64,000 nt of DNA, taken from the NCBI GenBank assembly GCA_903858275.1, contig CAIOIC010000083.1, forward strand, positions 1-64,000. The letters run 5' to 3'. The translations under genes and the position numbers were made by a program. This document shows, piece by piece, positions 1 to 9,668 of the stretch (position 1 is its first letter; each line of letters begins with the position of its first letter). Source of the stretch: an uncultured Verrucomicrobia subdivision 3 bacterium. Its GTDB lineage: Bacteria; Verrucomicrobiota; Verrucomicrobiia; Limisphaerales; UBA11358. A model generated the notes under the pieces. It did no database searches, was not told the DNA's origin, and worked only from the letters and a program-made list of their open reading frames with translations.

Positions 1-2860
1 AAGGCGCGGTCACGCGGTAGAAGCGCTGGCTGCTGTCTCCGGGCGGGTTGGTGAAGTTGTATTGGCCGGAACCATTGTTGGTGAGCGTGGCGAGCAGCGT
101 CCAGTTGGTGAAGGGCAACATCATGTTGGTGGCGGACCAGACGGAGAACGTGGCCCCCTGATTGTTGGTGAAACCAAACCGGAGCGAGCCGTTGCCCAGC
201 AGGGTGCAATTGTTCAGGACCGGCGGCAGGACGGCGGGCTGGGTGACGGCAATATTTTTCCCCAGCAAGGTGATGTAGCCCGTGCGGTTGGTGGTGTAAT
301 TGGCGGTAAAGGCATAACTCACCACGCTGTTGGTTACGCCGGTGATGGTCAACCACGGCGAATCGTTGGTTGGCCCGAATGGATCAGATAATTTGATCGT
401 GGAGGGAAACACTGCCGGTAATGTATCAACGCCAGCTAACGCTCCTTCCACTTTAGCAGTGGTATCCACAAAGGCATGGGGCAGTTCTTTAATCACGTTG
501 TTGCCAGTGTCGGCAATATAAACATTGCCTGAACCGTCCACCGCCACGCCATTGGGTTTATTTAATCCCGCAGACAATATGGTGGCAATGGTATTGCTGG
601 CGGCAATCCACTTCTTGACGGCTGCATTGCCGCCGCTGCCAATGTAGACATTACCGCCACCGTCCACCGCCACACCCCAAGGAAAAACCAAACCTGCGGA
701 CACCAGTGTGGTGACGGCGCTGTTGACCGCCGTCCATTTCTTAATTGTGACGCCAGAGTTGCAATAGACGTTTCCCGCAACATCCACCGCCACGCCATAG
801 GGACGATTCAATGATGTAATTGAATTGGAGGCCAGCAGCGTGACAGTGTTGCTGTTGGCCGCCGACCACACCTTGATCGCGTTGTTGAAAGTGTCGGCGA
901 TATAAACATTGCCCTCACCGTCCACCGCCACGCCATAGGGACGATTCAACGATGTAATTGCATTGGATGCCAGCAGCGTGGTGACAGTGCTGTCGGCCGC
1001 CGTCCATTTCTTAATCGCGTTGTTGGTGGTATCTGCGATGTAGATATTGCCCGCGCCGTCCACCGCCACGCCACGGGGACCATTTAATCCCGAGGAGACC
1101 AGCGTGGTGACAGCGTTATCGGCTACCGTCCACTTCTTGATTGCGTTGTTGCCGGTATCGGCAAAGTAAACATTGCCCACACCGTCCACCGCCACACCAT
1201 AGGGTGTATTTAAAGAGGTGATGGCATTCGATGATACCAACGTGGTGGCACTGGTAACGGGGATGTAAGCGGAACCAGCCTGATTGATGGTGACCGTCTT
1301 TCCAGCGATGGTTAGCGTGCCCGTGCGCGTCGCGCCGGCATTGGCGTCAAAGGTGAAAATCACATTGGTGCTGCCCGTGCCGCTTTGATTGGCCACACTC
1401 AAATGCAGCCAAGAGTCATTCGCAGTGGCCGTCCAAGGACTATTTGCCGCGAGCGCCACGCTATCACTGCCCGCCGTGGCACCTACCAAGAGATTAGAGG
1501 TTCCCAATGAAACATAACTGGGGGGGCCCGGTTGAATGACGATCATGCTTTTATTCAAAACCAGGATATGAGCCATGCGGTTTGCAAAGTTGTTAGTAGT
1601 GATGGCAAAACTCACCACGCCGTTGGTGACCCCGGTGATGGCCAGCCATGATGCATCACTGGTTAGAGCGAGTGGCCCGACAAAATTGGCTGTGCTTGGT
1701 AAAACCGCAGGCAGTGAATCGCTGCCACCAGCCGCCGGTTCCGTTTGGGTTACCGGATCCACAAAGGCATGAAAAATTCCTTTGATTGCGGAGTTGACGG
1801 TGTCGGCGATATAAACATTACCCGCGCCGTCCACCGCCACGCCAGAGGGCTGTGACAATCCCGAGGACAACAGCGTGGTGACGGCGTTGCTGGCGGCCGT
1901 CCATTTCTTGATCGTGTTGCCGTCGGCAGTGTAGACATTGCCCGCGCCGTCCACGGCCACGCCACGGGGAGAACTTATTCCCGTGGACACCAACGTCATT
2001 ACATTGCTGCTGGCTGCCGTCCATTTCTTGATGGTATTATTCCAGCTATCGACGAAGTAAACATTACCCACAAAATCCACCGCCACACCGTTCGGAAATA
2101 ACAATGAAGAATAATATAATGTGGTTACATTACTGTTGGCCGAAGTCCACTTCTTGACCGCATGGTTTCCAGTGTCGGAGAAAAAGATATTGCCCGCGCT
2201 GTCCACGGCCACGCTGGAGGGAGAACTTATACCCGAGGACACCAACGTGGTGACGTTGCTGTCGGCCACCGTCCACTTCTTTATCGTATTGTTACCGGAG
2301 TCGGCGAAGTAGAGATTGCCCACACTATCCATCGCCACGCCACGGGGTGTAGAAAGCCCAGATGATACCAGCGTAGTGAAGGCATTATTGGTCGCTGTCC
2401 ATTTCTTTATCGAAACGGGATTGAAATTATCATTGAAATAGACATTACCCACACCGTCCAGCGCCACATCATTGGGAGAAATTGTTCCTGTTCCCGAGGG
2501 ACCTAATATGGCAACTAGATTGGCGTCCACATAAGTGGAACCAGCCTGCTTAACGGTGACGGTTTGGCCCGCAATGGTGAGCGTGCCGGTGCGTGTCGCA
2601 CCGGGATTGGCGTCAAAGGTGAATATCACATTCGTGCTGACCGTGCCGCTTTGATAGCCCGTGCTCAAATGCAGCCAGGTGGCATTGGTCGTGGCCGTCC
2701 AACTGTTGGTCGCCCAAAGCACCACGCTGTCACTACCGGCGGTCGGCCCTTCGTAAAGATTGGTGGTGCCCAAGGAATAAGTTTGCGCCCAAACCGCCGG
2801 AGCCAGCAGGAATAATAAGCCGAGAACAACCGTACAAATCGGAAAGCGTTTTAAGGTCAT
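1..2860 (-). CDS. Secreted NHL-propeller / BACON-repeat protein, 3' end beyond window
   Basis: The frame is open from an ATG at 2860 to the window edge, about 953 codons, with no stop. It begins with a signal peptide ending near VWAQ (residues 1-28). A BACON-like beta-sandwich with the typical WTATTNATWLHLS follows. Then come six NHL-type repeats, each carrying a version of GVAVDGAGNVY at 40-46-residue spacing, and a second BACON-like segment. The whole module then repeats: BACON-like, six more NHL repeats, and a final BACON-like stretch. The last residues seen (RFYRVTAP) resemble the C-terminal beta-sandwich end common in verrucomicrobial surface proteins, so little is probably missing. NHL repeats form six-bladed propellers, so two are predicted. 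The likely role is extracellular binding of carbohydrate or protein. No catalytic motif is visible and the function is unknown. Confidence 0.75.
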   Translation of the reverse strand, partial: MTLKRFPICTVVLGLLFLLAPAVWAQTYSLGTTNLYEGPTAGSDSVVLWATNSWTATTNATWLHLSTGYQSGTVSTNVIFTFDANPGATRTGTLTIAGQTVTVKQAGSTYVDANLVAILGPSGTGTISPNDVALDGVGNVYFNDNFNPVSIKKWTATNNAFTTLVSSGLSTPRGVAMDSVGNLYFADSGNNTIKKWTVADSNVTTLVSSGISSPSSVAVDSAGNIFFSDTGNHAVKKWTSANSNVTTLYYSSLLFPNGVAVDFVGNVYFVDSWNNTIKKWTAASSNVMTLVSTGISSPRGVAVDGAGNVYTADGNTIKKWTAASNAVTTLLSSGLSQPSGVAVDGAGNVYIADTVNSAIKGIFHAFVDPVTQTEPAAGGSDSLPAVLPSTANFVGPLALTSDASWLAITGVTNGVVSFAITTNNFANRMAHILVLNKSMIVIQPGPPSYVSLGTSNLLVGATAGSDSVALAANSPWTATANDSWLHLSVANQSGTGSTNVIFTFDANAGATRTGTLTIAGKTVTINQAGSAYIPVTSATTLVSSNAITSLNTPYGVAVDGVGNVYFADTGNNAIKKWTVADNAVTTLVSSGLNGPRGVAVDGAGNIYIADTTNNAIKKWTAADSTVTTLLASNAITSLNRPYGVAVDGEGNVYIADTFNNAIKVWSAANSNTVTLLASNSITSLNRPYGVAVDVAGNVYCNSGVTIKKWTAVNSAVTTLVSAGLVFPWGVAVDGGGNVYIGSGGNAAVKKWIAASNTIATILSAGLNKPNGVAVDGSGNVYIADTGNNVIKELPHAFVDTTAKVEGALAGVDTLPAVFPSTIKLSDPFGPTNDSPWLTITGVTNSVVSYAFTANYTTNRTGYITLLGKNIAVTQPAVLPPVLNNCTLLGNGSLRFGFTNNQGATFSVWSATNMMLPFTNWTLLATLTNNGSGQYNFTNPPGDSSQRFYRVTAP

Positions 2861-3056
2861 AAATTTCCGTTCAAGTTTTCTCGGTTTGAATCTGTCGGCA
2901 GCAGCCGACGCGGGCCGGCTCCAAATAATTTTCCTGCAGTCAAATTTTGAATGTGCGGACTCACGTCCGCTGCCACCGGCAATTTCATAGGCCGACAGGA
3001 ATTGACTTGAAAAACCGGAAAAGATTGCCGGACGCCACTCGTCCGTCCGTCAGGAC

Positions 3057-3088
3057 GGCGTGCCGCAACCGGCGTGCCGCAACCGGCG
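3057..3088. repeat. 14-bp tandem repeat, two copies
   Basis: The unit GGCGTGCCGCAACC occurs twice head to tail (3057-3070, 3071-3084), followed by the first four bases of a third copy. It overlaps the right arm of the hairpin at 3043-3058. It is probably part of a dispersed intergenic repeat family. Confidence 0.7.
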
Positions 3089-3253
3089 AGCCAAAGCCGG
3101 AGCCAAGGAGGTTTTAGTGATGCCCATAACTTTATCCCGTGGAGCGGACAGATAAAAGCAGGGTTGATAATGGCTGTCAAGGTGGCAGTAAGGTCCTAAT
3201 TTCGGAGCGCGGTCCGGTGAGCCGCCGCCCGTTGCCCAGCAAATCCAGCCGCT

Positions 3254-3270
3254 GCGGGTCATAGACCCGC
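3254..3270. repeat. Perfect 7-bp palindrome with 3-nt loop
   Basis: GCGGGTC, loop ATA, GACCCGC form a perfect inverted repeat. There is no T-tract, so it is not a standard intrinsic terminator. Similar hairpins nearby (2955-2970, 3043-3058) suggest a family of small intergenic palindromes. Confidence 0.65.
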
Positions 3271-3404
3271 GCGCCCCGGACAAGGCGGAAACTTGAGACC
3301 GGAGACCGGAATTAAACCGCCAAGACGCCAAGGGCACCAAGGGGGCGCGGGCATGGAGCTTGGAGCTTGGAGCGGAGGGGAGAAGGGGTCCGCAGGCAAT
3401 TAAA

Positions 3405-4685
3405 TCAGACCGGCAGGTGGCGCTTCAATTCCGCCATGGTCTCGCGCTGGCGCTGCTGGACAAACGCGCGCCCCTTGGCGGCCTTGGCCTTCGCCGCCGC
3501 CGGGTCTTTGGCCATGGCCAGCACGGCGGGAACGAGCCGCTTGATTTCTTCCTCGTTGTCGAAGTCGAACAGCCAGTCGCCCAGCCCGATGTCACGCCAC
3601 ATGATGCCCTTGCTGGTCTGCTCCGCCCAGCGACAGACGATGGCCGGAATGCCGTTGCCGATGCACATGATGGGCGAGTGCATCTCGTGGCCGAACAAGC
3701 CCGCGCTGCGGCGGTAGGTGCTGAGCGCCTCGGCCGTGAGCCAGTAGTTTTCGCGCCACGCGCAGCGCGCCCGCACGTCGGCGGGAAGTTTCTCAAACAG
3801 CATCTCTTTGCCCACCGCCATCTGCGTCGCGTCCTCGGGACAGAGCAGGATCTTGAGATCGGTCGCTTTCACCACCGCGATGATGGCCTCGCGCAGCGGC
3901 GCGCAGTCGTGTTCCTTCATGGCTTCGTTGCGGGCATGTTTCACCGGATCAAGGGCCGCTTTTTTTTCCGGCAGCGTCCAGTAAGGCGTGTAGCGCAGGC
4001 GCGGGATGCAGCAGAGGAATTTTCCGGCTTCAAGCCCGTGCGCCTGAAGGAAGGCGTCCGCCTTCGCGTCGTCGCGCAGGTCGGTGGCAAACGCGCCGTC
4101 GGGACCGAACTCCATCACCAGGCAGGTGCAGCCGCGTTTCCTGGCGATGCCGAGGGAAACGGAGTCGCGAAAAAAAACAAACTTCGCGCCGCTGAGCACG
4201 GCCACGGTCTTGGCAATCGCGGAGTCCGGCGCGGGGGCGGTCGCGACAGAGTCTTTGATCGGCAGCGTGATACCATAGATGCCGTAGGGCTTGCCAGTTT
4301 CTTTCGCCCACTGCGCCACGTCATTCTGCGCGACCAGCGAAGGCCCCGAGCCGTGCAGGAGGAAGTCGCACTCGGCGAACGCGGCTTTTTTCGCGACGGC
4401 GTCCGAAATAATGATGAGTTTGGGAAAGCGCGCGCGCAGCATCGCCTCAACGCCGTTGTCCACCTTGCTCGGCCACAGGCGAACTTCGGCCTCGGGCAAA
4501 TGCCGCTCCAGAATGGCGAGCACGCCCGGCGTGTGGGCGATGTCGCCGATATTCACCGTCTGCCACGAGGAGCGCAGCAGGATGCGGGGCGGCCGGGCCG
4601 CGGCGGCGCCCACGGAAGCGCCCACCGCCGCCAGAAGGGTGGTGCCTAAAAATTGCCGACGAGTGAGGGTGGTGGTTGTATTCAT
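3405..4685 (-). CDS. Polysaccharide pyruvyl transferase-like protein with Tat signal
   Basis: The 426-residue product starts with a twin-arginine signal ([12 protein letters not shown], residues 8-19) and an Ala-rich hydrophobic stretch, so export in folded form is expected. The body resembles the polysaccharide pyruvyl transferase / CsaB fold. The N-terminal half has a NIGD motif ([11 protein letters not shown]), and the second half has a [13 protein letters not shown] motif where family members have the conserved histidine segment. Classical members move pyruvate from phosphoenolpyruvate to glycans in the cytoplasm. A secreted copy at the end of a catabolic cluster is unusual, and it may bind or process glycan without using PEP. 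It is the last gene of the ten-gene cluster, four bases after the lyase gene. Confidence 0.7.
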   Translation of the reverse strand: MNTTTTLTRRQFLGTTLLAAVGASVGAAAARPPRILLRSSWQTVNIGDIAHTPGVLAILERHLPEAEVRLWPSKVDNGVEAMLRARFPKLIIISDAVAKKAAFAECDFLLHGSGPSLVAQNDVAQWAKETGKPYGIYGITLPIKDSVATAPAPDSAIAKTVAVLSGAKFVFFRDSVSLGIARKRGCTCLVMEFGPDGAFATDLRDDAKADAFLQAHGLEAGKFLCCIPRLRYTPYWTLPEKKAALDPVKHARNEAMKEHDCAPLREAIIAVVKATDLKILLCPEDATQMAVGKEMLFEKLPADVRARCAWRENYWLTAEALSTYRRSAGLFGHEMHSPIMCIGNGIPAIVCRWAEQTSKGIMWRDIGLGDWLFDFDNEEEIKRLVPAVLAMAKDPAAAKAKAAKGRAFVQQRQRETMAELKRHLPV

Positions 4686-4689
4686 AAAT

Positions 4690-6666
4690 TTATTTTGACC
4701 GGATGATTTTCAGCCGCGTGACGATCTGCTGGGGCAAATCGGCTTCGGCAGACAAGGAAAGCATCGGCGCGGGTTCCAGTTTTCCATATCCGGCCGAGAA
4801 CCAGCCGCCCAGCGGATCTTTTTCACCGCGAATCAATTTATACTGAAGCGGCAGCGCGCTGGTCGAATTGATTTCCAAACTGGTGCGGGACATCGCAATC
4901 GTCGCCTTTGCCGAAGCGGCGGTGACTTTGGCCTGCGGATCGCATTGCCAGCGCAGTTCCAGCCGGTGCCGGCCGGAGCCTTCGAAGCGGTCGCGGATTT
5001 CAAATTCATCCTGAGCCGGAAGCCAGGTCACCGTGCGGGAATGGCGGACGGCAATCTTCCCTTTTTCACCAAAGCCGCAGGCATAAACGCCGGAAGCGGA
5101 AACGGCATTGCCGGCGTCACTCCAGCGGTAATCCCCGGCGCGGCTGTTCGGCCCGCGGGCGGAACCGGGGGCCGAGGCAATCTGCCCCTGCCCCTCCACC
5201 AAAGCGACGTTGTGGGCGGCGGACGAATGCAGATATTGCGCCATTTTCGCCTCTTCGCCGGCGCTGGAATAACTGTAAAAGCCGGTATCCGCCAGCAGCC
5301 ATTCGCCATTGGCGAACAACTGCACACCCAGCTGGGCGAGGTCGTGATGTCCGCTGCCGCGCGGGCCGGGCTCAAAGAACATCCAGGTCGCGCGATCATC
5401 CCAGCCCGAGCGGAACACCGCATGCCCCGCCCACGGGAAGAGGAGATTTTTTTGCGATGGCGTCCGGCCTTCGCGCCCGCCGGAGGCAACAAAGGCGACT
5501 TCCGGATCCTGCGCCACCTCATTCATCTTAAGCAACGCCGACCGCACCGAACCGCCGCCTTTGGCAATGCGCGGCGTCCGGCCCAGCGGGTCGGTAATCA
5601 ACGCGAAGTAACGCGCTCCACGCACGACCGCCGTTTTGATTTCCTCCGGCACGGAATGCTGCTGGCGCCGGCCGTTTTCCACCAACTCCAGCAATCCCAA
5701 AAGCGAGCCGGTCGCATAATTCGGCGAGCATTCCGCCATGGAACCATCGGGGTAAGCCTGCATCCGGGCCACCTTGCCCAGTCGCTGCCAGCCGACGGTC
5801 TCCGCCTGCGCCGAGCCGGCAAAGTCCGGATACCACCAGTTCAAATGCACCAGCGCCCCGGCCACCGAAGTGTATTGGTTGGCGGTTCCCCAGCGCTCGT
5901 GGTTCAGCAACAACAGACGGTGGTCGCGCGCCAGGCTGTGCAACAGCAGCGCGACGTTTTCGTTGTTCATCTGCGGGGCATCCCATAAATACTGGAAAAA
6001 TTCCGTCCACACCTTCACCCGCGTATCGGCCGAAAGCGACGTCCAGGGGCCATCGCCGTAGGTTTTGAAAGGACCTTCCGAGGTTGCCGGCACACCGGCC
6101 TCCAAGGAACGCGGCGTGCCCCACTTCAATCCCGGCGTGAGCAACGGCGTCCGGCGCACCCAATCGGTCAGAATCGCGATGGCTTCACCGCTGTAACGCG
6201 GGTCCCGGGTGCTGCGCCACGCCGCCGCCAGCGGCTTGGCCCAGTAGTGCCGGGAAAGATGCGTGGGCCATTGCCAATCTTCCTTGGGGGCGCGATACCA
6301 GTCAATTTGCGCGCCAAGATCCTGCTCCGGGTAACCGGACAGCAGGGAGACCCGGTGAGCCAGCAGCGCCTTGAGCTTGTTTTGATCCTTTGCTGCCTTG
6401 GCGGCCTCCGCTGCCAATTCCGGCGCCGTCAAAGGCCCCCGCCCCTCGGCCAGCGGACGCAGAAACCATTCCGCGAGTTCGTGACCGCCGGGAGTAAGAC
6501 GCTGAAAGTTCGGCCCCCACTTCGCCCTGGCGGCGGGAGACAAATCATCCAAAAAGAGCGTGATTATGGACGGAGAAGATTTCGCAGGGACATCCGCAGC
6601 CATTCCGGAATGAGCCGTCAGAGCGGCGATGGCAACCAAAAAAAGTCGGGTGATGATTTTGTTCAT
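4690..6666 (-). CDS. Heparinase II/III-like polysaccharide lyase
   Basis: The 658-residue product has an N-terminal signal peptide ([20 protein letters not shown]). It follows the heparinase II/III plan: an alpha-helical toroid rich in Trp and His across roughly residues 60-360, including [17 protein letters not shown] and a conserved [13 protein letters not shown] segment. A beta-sandwich domain with [15 protein letters not shown] and [15 protein letters not shown] follows. These lyases cleave uronic-acid-containing polysaccharides by beta-elimination. The family assignment is good, but the PL family and substrate (alginate, ulvan, pectic or other uronate) cannot be read off. The start codon overlaps the stop of the upstream DUF1080 gene as ATGA, so the two are probably translationally coupled. 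Confidence 0.8.
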   Translation of the reverse strand: MNKIITRLFLVAIAALTAHSGMAADVPAKSSPSIITLFLDDLSPAARAKWGPNFQRLTPGGHELAEWFLRPLAEGRGPLTAPELAAEAAKAAKDQNKLKALLAHRVSLLSGYPEQDLGAQIDWYRAPKEDWQWPTHLSRHYWAKPLAAAWRSTRDPRYSGEAIAILTDWVRRTPLLTPGLKWGTPRSLEAGVPATSEGPFKTYGDGPWTSLSADTRVKVWTEFFQYLWDAPQMNNENVALLLHSLARDHRLLLLNHERWGTANQYTSVAGALVHLNWWYPDFAGSAQAETVGWQRLGKVARMQAYPDGSMAECSPNYATGSLLGLLELVENGRRQQHSVPEEIKTAVVRGARYFALITDPLGRTPRIAKGGGSVRSALLKMNEVAQDPEVAFVASGGREGRTPSQKNLLFPWAGHAVFRSGWDDRATWMFFEPGPRGSGHHDLAQLGVQLFANGEWLLADTGFYSYSSAGEEAKMAQYLHSSAAHNVALVEGQGQIASAPGSARGPNSRAGDYRWSDAGNAVSASGVYACGFGEKGKIAVRHSRTVTWLPAQDEFEIRDRFEGSGRHRLELRWQCDPQAKVTAASAKATIAMSRTSLEINSTSALPLQYKLIRGEKDPLGGWFSAGYGKLEPAPMLSLSAEADLPQQIVTRLKIIRSK

Positions 6667-8159
6667 TGATAACGCTTGAGTTGAATGGGTTTTTGGCCGT
6701 CCGGCTTGGGCATCCAGAAATCCTTGTAGGTGAGGCCGCAGGCCTGAATGACTTCTAGCCCATACTCAGCGCGCCCTAAATTAGCGTCGATGTTATTGAC
6801 GCCAAGACTGAATTTGAGTCCCGCCTGTTTGGCGAGTTTAATGAAAGCGAGACTAGGCAACCGATAGCGGCTGTTGATTTCAATCGCCACGCCGTTTCGC
6901 TTGGCCGCGTCAACAACCCGCTGCATGCGCTCCGGCGTCCACAGCGCATCGTATTCCGCGGCGATGACCGCGGGCAGAAACGTCGGGTTCACATAAATAT
7001 CAACCGGCTCCTCGTCCAGAATCTTCACCGCCGTGGCCACGAGATGTTCCATGAACGCCTGCTGATCAGGAATCTCCACCTCCTCCTTGATCCAGAGCCG
7101 GGTGCGTTGACCGCGATGATCGAAGATGGTCATGCTATCGGTGAACACATAATCAAATCGCGCCACCGCCGCCGGAGAAAAAAGCTTGGGCCATTCCCTG
7201 CCCTCGGCCTGCATACCGATGAAAACGGGCTGGCCGGCCATCGACTTCAGAAAATCTTCGATACCCGCGTCGTTCGTGATGGAGAAACCCAAGCCGCAAT
7301 TGATGGCAATCCCGTGATTGATGCCGGTTTTGAACATGTGCTGCAGCACCTGCTCCGTGGTCAAGCCGCCCTTGAGATGCGTGTGAAAATCAATCAGCGG
7401 ATAATTGGCGGCGCCCAACTTCACAATCTGCTCATCCACCGCATCAAAGCGCACCGGCGGCTCCGGTTCACCCGGCAGGCCGTCGGGCAACGGCTTCACC
7501 ATGAGATTGCGGAAGGCGACCTTGCTTTCCGGATCGTGCCCTTGCAACGCGAAAGTTCCATGACCCAGCCGACGACCGGGATGGCGGGCGTCAACAACCG
7601 GATTCTCCGGCTCGACATAATCCACCACCAGCAAATCGTTGATTCGAACCTGAATCCGTTTGCCGCGCACAGAAAGTTGCAACGCGAACCACTCATTGTC
7701 CTTCACCAACTGCCGGTGGACATTGCGAACGCCATAAAGGCTGCCGGTCTTTTTCATTTCCACGTAGCCGCCGGCTCCGAGATGCGTGTTGGCCACCTGC
7801 ACTTCGAAGCCCGACTTCGGAAAATCCTTTTCCTGATAGGCGGTGTGAAAATATATCCCGGAATTAGCGAGCGGCTGGGTGCGCACCTCCGCCTTCAACT
7901 CGAAGTTCTTGAAATCCCCACCGCAAACCTTGCCGTCATAAAACAAGTGCGAACGCTGGCCATCAAAGGTGATGGTGCCATCCACCACCTTGAAACCGCC
8001 CGGATGCTCACTCGCTTTCCAGCCGGCCAACGACTGGCCGTCAAAGAGCGGAATCCAGCCGGCAGTATCGGCGGCGGCATTCGCCGCACAAAAAAATCCC
8101 AGCAAGCACGCAAACAACGCCTTCCACCAAAACGCAAATAGTGAAGTGAATGAATTCAT
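6663..8159 (-). CDS. DUF1080 (3-keto-disaccharide hydrolase) fused to a metal-dependent hydrolase domain
   Basis: The start at 8159 was chosen because it opens a clean signal peptide (MNSFTSLFAFWWKALFACLL) ending near AAADT; an upstream extension lacks this. Of 498 residues, about 28-220 form a DUF1080 / 3-keto-disaccharide hydrolase domain (WIPLFDGQSLAGW, GIYFHTAYQ, FALQGHD), a concanavalin-like fold. Residues about 255-498 form a PHP- or amidohydrolase-like barrel with the metal motif LIDFHTHLKGG and late segments AIEINSRYRLPS and KFSLGVNNID. DUF1080 proteins act on 3-keto sugars or bind glycans. The second domain suggests hydrolysis of a phosphoester or amide. The fusion partner's substrate is unknown. 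The stop overlaps the lyase start. Confidence 0.75.
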   Translation of the reverse strand: MNSFTSLFAFWWKALFACLLGFFCAANAAADTAGWIPLFDGQSLAGWKASEHPGGFKVVDGTITFDGQRSHLFYDGKVCGGDFKNFELKAEVRTQPLANSGIYFHTAYQEKDFPKSGFEVQVANTHLGAGGYVEMKKTGSLYGVRNVHRQLVKDNEWFALQLSVRGKRIQVRINDLLVVDYVEPENPVVDARHPGRRLGHGTFALQGHDPESKVAFRNLMVKPLPDGLPGEPEPPVRFDAVDEQIVKLGAANYPLIDFHTHLKGGLTTEQVLQHMFKTGINHGIAINCGLGFSITNDAGIEDFLKSMAGQPVFIGMQAEGREWPKLFSPAAVARFDYVFTDSMTIFDHRGQRTRLWIKEEVEIPDQQAFMEHLVATAVKILDEEPVDIYVNPTFLPAVIAAEYDALWTPERMQRVVDAAKRNGVAIEINSRYRLPSLAFIKLAKQAGLKFSLGVNNIDANLGRAEYGLEVIQACGLTYKDFWMPKPDGQKPIQLKRYQ

Positions 8160-8181
8160 GAAAGTTAGATCAGCCGCGGGA

Positions 8182-9606
8182 TTATTTAATTTGCCCCGGC
8201 GGCGGAAATTTTTTCGCCGCATCATCGAGCACCAGCACCCAGTCGCGATCTTCATTGCGATCCGGCGAGATAAATTCGCGCCCGCCAATATTAGCAAATT
8301 CGCCGATGCGCTGCGCCGAACCGTCGCGCGGGTTAAACCACCACGCCATCACCCGCGGGCCGGCAATCATATCCATCCTCACCTTGAAAGCCCGGCCAAC
8401 CGGCACATAAACCATCGCATAGCTGCCCTGCTCGTCACGGGTGGCGGCAAAATGATACCGTCCCGCGCCGGGCACAGCCGTATTCACCCGGTCTTCGACA
8501 ATGACCGAATCATCAGGAATCCGCGTGAGATAAGGACGCGAAAGCAGCAAGGCTTTTGCGTGCTGCATCTGTTCGGCACCGGGCTGGTTGATCGCTGCCG
8601 ACCACGGCATAAGCGGGTTGTTTACAGGTTTAGCCGGCGGCGCCCACATCTGCCAGACGGAATGATGCCCATAGGTATGCCCGCACGCGCCGCCGAACAG
8701 ATCCCAATACAGCGGACGCCGCACATCGCCGGCAACCGCGTAACCGAAGTTGGTAGCCATGAACGATACCGGATGATCTTCGTATAGCGGTTCGGCATCG
8801 AGCACGGGCTTGACGGGGGTGCGGTCATAATCCATGCGCGTGGCGGCGTAGCGCGGATTGAACTCGGCCACATGGCCGTTCTGCCGCATATTGAAATCCA
8901 GCCACGGCTCGCCATGAAACGCCTCGGCGGAACCGCTCCCGCCGCGCGGATGAAACGTAATGAGGTGGAAACCGCCATCGCCTTTGCGCAACCCGCGCGC
9001 CATGGAACGAATGATTTCCCGGTGCTGCTCCGTCAAAACCTTACGATCGCCGCCAAGAATCCAGATCAATCCGGCATCCCGATAGCGCCGGCCCAGCCAT
9101 TCGCCATAGGCCTCCGCGTTTTCCGGCGTGAAAATCTCCAGTCCCATGCCAGACCCGCGATTCCATTTATCGCCCCAAGTCGGCAAAAAGCCGACATAAA
9201 GCCCAAGTTTGTTGGCTTCAGCGACAATGAAATCGACGTGGTCCCAATAATCATTCGCCGGACCCTCCTTCACCGCGGGCTGGGTTGGGTCATTATCCGC
9301 AAGCGGACGATGGCCATAGGCGTTGGGCGCATTCAGTCCATCCAACTCAGCGAGCGCCACCGCCTGAATGACGGTGAATCCCTTCCCGGCGCGATCCTTA
9401 AGATAAAACTCCGCCTCCTCGCGATTGAGCCGGTGAAACAGCTCCCAAGCCGTATCGCCAAGATAGAAAAACGGCGCACCATCGGCCGTGACGAGAAAGT
9501 GATGATTGTCGCTGACACGTAACCGCGGCAATGGCCCGGCAGCGCGCAACCCCGGTGCGAACGCGGCGGCAATGATGGCGATGGAAAGAATTTTACGGAA
9601 ATTCAT
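8182..9606 (-). CDS. Secreted GH140-like glycoside hydrolase (apiosidase family, DUF4038)
   Basis: The start at 9606 begins a signal peptide ([19 protein letters not shown]). The 474-residue protein matches the DUF4038 / GH140 layout. Near the N-terminus it has the block [19 protein letters not shown]-barrel core follows with [10 protein letters not shown], the block [17 protein letters not shown], and [13 protein letters not shown] (probable catalytic region). A C-terminal beta-sandwich contains the segment AWWFNPRDG, the putative collagen-binding-like domain. Characterised GH140 enzymes release apiose side chains of rhamnogalacturonan II. Family membership is confident and substrate is inferred. 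It sits 62 bases downstream of the GH2 gene. Confidence 0.8.
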   Translation of the reverse strand: MNFRKILSIAIIAAAFAPGLRAAGPLPRLRVSDNHHFLVTADGAPFFYLGDTAWELFHRLNREEAEFYLKDRAGKGFTVIQAVALAELDGLNAPNAYGHRPLADNDPTQPAVKEGPANDYWDHVDFIVAEANKLGLYVGFLPTWGDKWNRGSGMGLEIFTPENAEAYGEWLGRRYRDAGLIWILGGDRKVLTEQHREIIRSMARGLRKGDGGFHLITFHPRGGSGSAEAFHGEPWLDFNMRQNGHVAEFNPRYAATRMDYDRTPVKPVLDAEPLYEDHPVSFMATNFGYAVAGDVRRPLYWDLFGGACGHTYGHHSVWQMWAPPAKPVNNPLMPWSAAINQPGAEQMQHAKALLLSRPYLTRIPDDSVIVEDRVNTAVPGAGRYHFAATRDEQGSYAMVYVPVGRAFKVRMDMIAGPRVMAWWFNPRDGSAQRIGEFANIGGREFISPDRNEDRDWVLVLDDAAKKFPPPGQIK

Positions 9607-9668
9607 CGATACATGAGCAACCTCGAACGCTCGAAAATAATCGCCATGGTGGAATAAACCGATCAGCG

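Larger units (their letters stand above)
2861..3404. other. Non-coding, hairpin-rich intergenic region
   Basis: These 544 bases lie between two minus-strand genes and hold no credible gene. They contain several short palindromes: GCGGAC-TCAC-GTCCGC at 2955-2970, CCGTCC-GTCA-GGACGG at 3043-3058, and GCGGGTC-ATA-GACCCGC at 3254-3270. They also contain two copies of a 14-base tandem repeat (GGCGTGCCGCAACC, 3057-3084). The 5' leader and any promoter of the NHL-repeat gene should be in its left part. No clear promoter or poly-T terminator was recognised. Confidence 0.6.

Noticed and set aside
3360-4649. 429-codon open frame on the plus strand
   Set aside because: It mirrors the pyruvyl-transferase-like gene; composition is Arg/His-rich as expected for a shadow.
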